18,571 nucleotides of DNA, from assembly GCA_947174965.1 (NCBI GenBank), contig CAMWKY010000009.1, forward strand, positions 1 through 18,571, read 5' to 3'. A program made the position numbers and the translations under genes. Below are positions 14,541-18,571 of this stretch, one piece after another. The DNA is from an uncultured Ruminococcus sp. Its GTDB lineage: Bacteria > Bacillota > Clostridia > Oscillospirales > Ruminococcaceae. The notes beneath the pieces were generated by a model, which saw only the letters and a program-made list of their open reading frames with translations, had not been told where the DNA came from and did not search any database. Every line of letters begins with the position of its first letter. Position 1 is the stretch's first letter.

Positions 14541-16507
14541 GAATTGGTGTTGATTATTATCCTGAACAGTGGGATAAATCAATGTGGCAAAAAGATGCAG
14601 AGTTAATGGCACGGACAGGCGTAAAAGTTGTGCGTATGGGTGAATTTTCGTGGGCAAGAATTGAATCTGAAGACGGCAGATTTGATTTTTCATGGCTTGA
14701 TGAAGTTATCAGCATATTTGCAAAGCACATGATAAAAGTCGTTCTTGGACTGCCTACGAATTGTCCGCCGTTGTGGCTTTATGAAAAGTACCCACAGATA
14801 ATCAGAACAGGCATGGACGGAAACAAAGTTCAACTCGGAATACGCAGTCACAGATGTTTGAACTCACCTATATTCAGAGCATATGCAAAAAGAATGGCTG
14901 ATGCTATGGTAAGTCACTTTACTATGAATCTTACTGTTATAGCATGGCAGATTGATAATGAACTGCGTGCAAATATGTGTGCTTGTGATGTGTGTCGAAA
15001 CAGATTCCGTGAGTGGCTTGTTGAAAAATACGACGATTTGAACGGTATAAACGAAGCTTTCGGCAATGTTGTATGGGGAGGAGAATACAGCAGTATATCG
15101 CAGATTCAGCCCCCTTCTGATTATCCTGACGCATGGCAGAATCCGTCTTTGTGTCTTGAATGGTATCGCTTCACATCTTTCAGTACAGCGGATTTTGCAA
15201 ATGATATGATGTGTGTTGTAAAAAAACACTGCCCTAAAATTCCCGTGACAACAAATGCAGGCTTTACTGAATATACTCCCGATTTCTATAAGTTATTTGA
15301 TATGCTTGATTTTGTTTCATATAATAATTATCCTCCGGTAAAAATATATGATTATGCTGATTATTATTATTCCCACGCTTTTCATCTTGATTTGATGCGT
15401 GGACTGAAAGAACAGCATTTCTGGGTTATGGAACAGCTTAGCGGTATAACAGGTGGTTGGACTCCTATGTCATCAGGTCTGAAAGCAGGAATGCTTATGG
15501 GATATTCTTTGCAGGCTATTATACATGGAGCTGATACGGTCATGCACTTCCGCTGGCGGACAGCTCTTAAAGGTGCGGAACAGTTCAATCATGGAATACT
15601 TGACCATAGCAATATACCAAACAGACGCTTTTTTGAGTTCTCTGAACTCTGTAAAAAGGCGGAGCAGATTAGTGTGCTGGACAATACGGTTATTCTGTCG
15701 GATATAGCTATACTCTATTCTCCCGAATCAGAAAAAGCACTTGAATTTCAACCACAGACTGAAAATTTCAGTTATATAAATCAGCTTAAAGCTTTTCACT
15801 CTGCTTTTACACGTTTCGGGGCAAATGTTGATGTTGTTGCACCTGATACGGATTTGACAAGATATAAAATTGTTGTTGCACCGTCACTTTTCATAATCAA
15901 CAAGAAAGAAACTGAAAATATATACCGCTATGTCATAAATGGCGGTACACTTGTACTCACAACAAGAAGCGGAGTAAAAGACAGCAATAATAACTGTATC
16001 ATGGAAGCCCTGCCGACTGTTTACAAGGAACTTATCGGAGCAGAAGTGTATGAATATAATCCAATCGGAAATGACGTATGTGCAATAAAGGATTTTGCAG
16101 ATAATGAGTTTATATGCAGTCAATGGTGCGATAATATGAAGCTTACAACAGCAAAGGCTTATGCTGAATATGTCAGCGATGAATACTATTCTATGCCAGC
16201 AATAACCCTCAACAAATACTGCAATGGCTTTGCGTATTATATCGGCACAATATGCAGGTCTGATTTTTATGAAAGTTTTGCATCTAATCTTATGAGGCAG
16301 ACAAGAATCCCGAAACTGAAGGACTTGCCAAAAGGTGTTGAGGTTACAACACGCACAAACGGTGAAGAAGAATACATCTGCTTTTTCAATAATTCCGAAA
16401 AGAAAGCATCTATTTCACTGCCTAAAGCAATGTATAGTATTATGAGCCTGACAGGTAAAGAAAAACTTGAACTGAATCCGTTTGAAGTTGAAGTTGTAAG
16501 AAAGTAG
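14537..16507 (+). CDS. GH42 family beta-galactosidase, cytoplasmic
   Basis: A 656-residue glycoside hydrolase family 42 enzyme, full length for the family. It begins [15 protein letters not shown] and needs no signal peptide. The TIM barrel covers about 1-375, with acid/base E142 (AWQIDNE) and nucleophile E299 (WVMEQLSG). C107 (HRCLNSP), C148, C150 and C153 (MCACDVC) match the zinc-cluster cysteines of GH42. A trimerization-type domain (about 385-590) and a small beta C-terminal domain follow. GH42 enzymes act on small galactosides after uptake. GGW in the loop after the nucleophile differs from lactase-type members, so substrate is uncertain. It starts inside the stop of the phosphatase gene (ATGA), with GAGGTGA at 14526-14532. 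No sugar transporter or regulator is near it. Confidence 0.94.
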   Translation: MRIGVDYYPEQWDKSMWQKDAELMARTGVKVVRMGEFSWARIESEDGRFDFSWLDEVISIFAKHMIKVVLGLPTNCPPLWLYEKYPQIIRTGMDGNKVQLGIRSHRCLNSPIFRAYAKRMADAMVSHFTMNLTVIAWQIDNELRANMCACDVCRNRFREWLVEKYDDLNGINEAFGNVVWGGEYSSISQIQPPSDYPDAWQNPSLCLEWYRFTSFSTADFANDMMCVVKKHCPKIPVTTNAGFTEYTPDFYKLFDMLDFVSYNNYPPVKIYDYADYYYSHAFHLDLMRGLKEQHFWVMEQLSGITGGWTPMSSGLKAGMLMGYSLQAIIHGADTVMHFRWRTALKGAEQFNHGILDHSNIPNRRFFEFSELCKKAEQISVLDNTVILSDIAILYSPESEKALEFQPQTENFSYINQLKAFHSAFTRFGANVDVVAPDTDLTRYKIVVAPSLFIINKKETENIYRYVINGGTLVLTTRSGVKDSNNNCIMEALPTVYKELIGAEVYEYNPIGNDVCAIKDFADNEFICSQWCDNMKLTTAKAYAEYVSDEYYSMPAITLNKYCNGFAYYIGTICRSDFYESFASNLMRQTRIPKLKDLPKGVEVTTRTNGEEEYICFFNNSEKKASISLPKAMYSIMSLTGKEKLELNPFEVEVVRK

Positions 16508-16515
16508 GGATATAT

Positions 16516-16950
16516 ATGAAAATAGTTTTACAAAGAGTATCTTCGGCAAGTGTGGCTGTTGACGGTAAAATCTGCGGACAGATAAACAAGGGTTATCTTG
16601 TACTTTTGGGTGTCGGTCATGATGATACGGAGGAAGATTGCCAAAGACTTGCTGATAAAATAATAAAGCTCCGAATTTTTTCAGATGAAAACGACAAAAT
16701 AAATCTGTCGCTTGAAAATGTCGGCGGTGAACTTCTTATAGTATCGCAGTTTACGCTTTATGCTGACTGCACACATGGCAACCGTCCGAGTTTTGTAAAT
16801 GCAGGAAAACCCGACAGGGCAGAACAGCTTTACAATTATTTTGTTGATTATTGCAGGAGCAAGGGAAAACACGTTGAAACAGGTATTTTCGGAGCAGATA
16901 TGAAAGTAAGTCTCATCAATGACGGACCTTTTACGGTTATACTTGAATAA
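16516..16950 (+). CDS. dtd: D-aminoacyl-tRNA deacylase
   Basis: A 144-residue protein of standard length. It shows both active-site signatures: SQFTLYAD (about 77-84), which carries the SQxT motif, and NDGPFTV near the C-terminus, where the GP motif lies. It also has the family start [17 protein letters not shown]. Dtd hydrolyses D-amino acids, and glycine mischarged on tRNA-Ala, from tRNA, so it is a proofreading enzyme in the cytoplasm. AGGGA at 16506-16510 is the ribosome site. The stop codon TAA (16948-16950) lies only 6 bases before a terminator-like hairpin. Confidence 0.96.
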   Translation: MKIVLQRVSSASVAVDGKICGQINKGYLVLLGVGHDDTEEDCQRLADKIIKLRIFSDENDKINLSLENVGGELLIVSQFTLYADCTHGNRPSFVNAGKPDRAEQLYNYFVDYCRSKGKHVETGIFGADMKVSLINDGPFTVILE

Positions 16951-16956
16951 AAATTG

Positions 16957-16994
16957 TCACCTTATGGAATAATATTCATGAGGTGATTTTTTTT
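16957..16994 (+). terminator. Intrinsic terminator-like hairpin overlapping the next gene's start site
   Basis: Bases 16957-16968 pair with 16975-16986 in a 12-bp stem (10 Watson-Crick and 2 G-T pairs; outer six pairs TCACCT with AGGTGA) closed by a six-base loop. Eight T follow at 16987-16994, with A-runs upstream at 16949-16953. This is the form of a rho-independent terminator for the operon ending in dtd. It is odd in that its 3' arm is the ribosome site, and its T-run the spacer and start codon, of the following gene. A ribosome stopping at the dtd stop would cover the 5' arm. Confidence 0.75.
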
Positions 16995-16995
16995 G
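16981..16995 (+). promoter_or_regulatory. Sequestered ribosome binding site with TTG start
   Basis: AGGTGA at 16981-16986 is the only Shine-Dalgarno sequence near the TTG at 16993-16995 (6-base spacing). An in-frame TGA at 16984-16986 and only TTT codons between leave TTG as the sole start compatible with the N-terminal membrane segment. All six bases are paired in the hairpin at 16957-16986, so translation should be reduced whenever the hairpin forms. Confidence 0.75.
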
Positions 16996-18571
16996 CGTAA
17001 ACGTGGTGAAAACAGAATAATTTTTCTTGTATCAGTATTTTTTCTTATGTTTTTCGGCTTGTCTCTTAATTATTTCAAAATCTCACACGAAAGACAGTAT
17101 GTGCAGACAGCTTATGAAAATTCTCTTTTCACGATAAATGCCGGAGATAGTCAAGGAACTATATACGACAGAAATTTCAGTCCGCTGACAAATGCACATA
17201 ATAAGATAGTTGCTGTTGTAGTGCCGTCTGATGTTGAATATGATGAAATATATAGTCTTGCAAAGGATAAGCAGAAATTTTCTGATGATTATGCAGAGGG
17301 CAGACCGTTTGTTTTTGAATGTACAGAAAAAGGCACGGAATCAACAGGACTTACATTTTTTGAAATTCCTGAAAGGTATGGCGAAAATACAGCACCTCAT
17401 ATTATAGGCTATCTCTCCGACGGAAAAGGCGTATCAGGTCTGGAGTATGCCTATGAAATGCTTCTGCGTTCGGGAAATATGGAAAACAGCGTTACTTATT
17501 CTACAGACGGTTTCGGGCATATTCTGATAGGAGAGGGAAAAAGCGTTATAAGAAGTACAAAACAGCGGACAGGTGTCGTAACAACTCTTGATACGGAAAT
17601 ACAGCGTATATGTGAAAAAGCAGGGAAAAATATAAAAAAAGGTGCTGTTGTGGTTTCGGACGTGAAAAACGGCGAAATACTTGCTCTTGCAAGCTTCCCT
17701 GAATATGATGTGCAGAATGTTACTCCTGCACTTACAGACGAAAACAGTCCCATGATTAACCGTGTCTTGTATTCATATAGTGTCGGCTCAATATTCAAGC
17801 TTGTAACGGCTTGTGAGGGAATAAACAACAATTATTCGGGATATATGTATAAATGTACAGGCTCATGCAATATTTTCGGGCAGAATTTCAGTTGCCACAA
17901 GAAAGACGGTCATGGCGTTCAGAATCTTACGCAGGCAATAGCTAACTCATGCAATCCATATTTTATTTCAATGAGTGAATGTTTTGACGTGCCGGAGTTC
18001 AGAAGTCTTGCATTTTCTTTTGGTTTCGGACGTGAAATACATCTTTGTGCAGGAATGACTTCTTCTGCTGGTGTTCTGCCTACTGTTGATGAACTTCTTG
18101 TGCCTGCTGAACTTGCGAATTTTTCGTTCGGACAGGGAAAACTTACTGCAACTCCGCTACAGATTAATCAGATGACTTGTGCAGTTGCAAACGGCGGAGA
18201 ACTGATAATGCTAAGCCTTATTCGTGGAATTACAGTTGACGGCGAAACAGTCAGCAATGAAAAAAATCCGCAGAAATCAAGAATAATGGATAAAGAAACA
18301 GCACATATGTTGAGAAAATACATGATTTCAGCCGTTTATGACAATGAAAACTCAAATGCTTTTGCAAGATATGTGCGTGTCGGTGCAAAGACTTCAACTG
18401 CTCAAACAGGCAGATTTGATGATAACGGTGAAGAATTGTGCAATGCGTGGGTTACAGGATTTTTTCCGGCAAGCGCACCACGATACGCTATAACTGTTCT
18501 TGTTGAAGACGGCGGTTACGGAAATGAATCTGCATCACCCGTTTTCAGTGATATTGTTGATATGATGATGC
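16993..18571 (+). CDS. Penicillin-binding protein, class B-like transpeptidase (3' end outside window)
   Basis: The gene starts at a TTG and runs off the right edge, giving 526 residues. A short basic N-terminus (RKRGENR) and one membrane helix (about 9-26) place the rest outside the cytoplasm. The class B linker motif is seen as QGTIYDRN (54-61), with Gln where Arg is usual. The transpeptidase domain has SIFK (266-269, nucleophile S266), SCN (319-321) and KTS (466-468, followed by TAQTG) in place of KTG. It is most like the short clostridial PBP2/SpoVD-type cross-linking enzymes. Whether it serves growth, division or spore cortex cannot be told here. Its ribosome site is buried in the preceding hairpin. 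Confidence 0.93.
   Translation, partial: MRKRGENRIIFLVSVFFLMFFGLSLNYFKISHERQYVQTAYENSLFTINAGDSQGTIYDRNFSPLTNAHNKIVAVVVPSDVEYDEIYSLAKDKQKFSDDYAEGRPFVFECTEKGTESTGLTFFEIPERYGENTAPHIIGYLSDGKGVSGLEYAYEMLLRSGNMENSVTYSTDGFGHILIGEGKSVIRSTKQRTGVVTTLDTEIQRICEKAGKNIKKGAVVVSDVKNGEILALASFPEYDVQNVTPALTDENSPMINRVLYSYSVGSIFKLVTACEGINNNYSGYMYKCTGSCNIFGQNFSCHKKDGHGVQNLTQAIANSCNPYFISMSECFDVPEFRSLAFSFGFGREIHLCAGMTSSAGVLPTVDELLVPAELANFSFGQGKLTATPLQINQMTCAVANGGELIMLSLIRGITVDGETVSNEKNPQKSRIMDKETAHMLRKYMISAVYDNENSNAFARYVRVGAKTSTAQTGRFDDNGEELCNAWVTGFFPASAPRYAITVLVEDGGYGNESASPVFSDIVDMMM

Noticed and set aside
16938..16943. TATACT as a -10 box for the penicillin-binding protein gene
   Set aside because: No reasonable -35 hexamer stands 16-18 bases upstream, and any such transcript would still run into the hairpin. 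Too weak to list as a promoter.
16954..16959. TTGTCA as a -35 box
   Set aside because: It matches TTGACA in five of six bases, but 17 bases downstream there is no -10 hexamer.

Overview
This AT-rich window comes from an endospore-forming, low-G+C Firmicute of the class Clostridia. A Ruminococcus-like member of the Oscillospiraceae is my best guess, judged from the gene set and protein character rather than from any search. All 23 genes read on the + strand. They are packed tightly, many with ATGA-type or longer overlaps, and no gap exceeds about 100 bases. I see no tRNA, rRNA, CRISPR array, insertion sequence or phage gene. All long minus-strand open frames are shadows of these genes.

Region 1 (1-4217) is the spoIIIA operon from the end of spoIIIAA (cut by the left edge) through spoIIIAH. 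It encodes the forespore-mother cell channel with its ATPase, membrane components and ring-forming proteins. The normal mother-cell promoter would lie upstream, outside the window.

Region 2 (4218-4319) is the only intergenic space with strong promoter character. It holds a near-consensus extended -10 vegetative promoter starting right after the spoIIIAH stop codon, a possible second promoter, and a perfect 10-bp inverted repeat whose left arm contains the -10 box.

Region 3 (4320-14001) is a long housekeeping operon: an Asp23 family gene, nusB, a divergent TsaD/Kae1-like gene, xseA, xseB, ispA, dxs, tlyA, nadK, argR and recN. It links transcription antitermination, exonuclease VII, isoprenoid precursor synthesis, rRNA methylation, NADP supply, arginine control and recombination repair. 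Compared with Bacillus subtilis, accBC is absent before the Asp23 gene, and a TsaD-like paralogue sits where folD would be.

Region 4 (13998-16950) departs from the usual order. Instead of recN-spoIVB-spo0A there is a histidine phosphatase, a GH42 beta-galactosidase and dtd, the first two joined by four-base overlaps.

Region 5 (16951-18571) is a transpeptidase-type penicillin-binding protein cut by the right edge. Its Shine-Dalgarno sequence is the 3' arm of an intrinsic-terminator-like hairpin, and its TTG start codon begins in the T-run. The hairpin starts 6 bases after the dtd stop codon, which suggests an attenuator that could be sensitive to dtd translation. This, the altered active-site motif of the same protein (KTS for KTG) and the divergent TsaD paralogue are the most unusual points. 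I found no wholly new multi-gene system.
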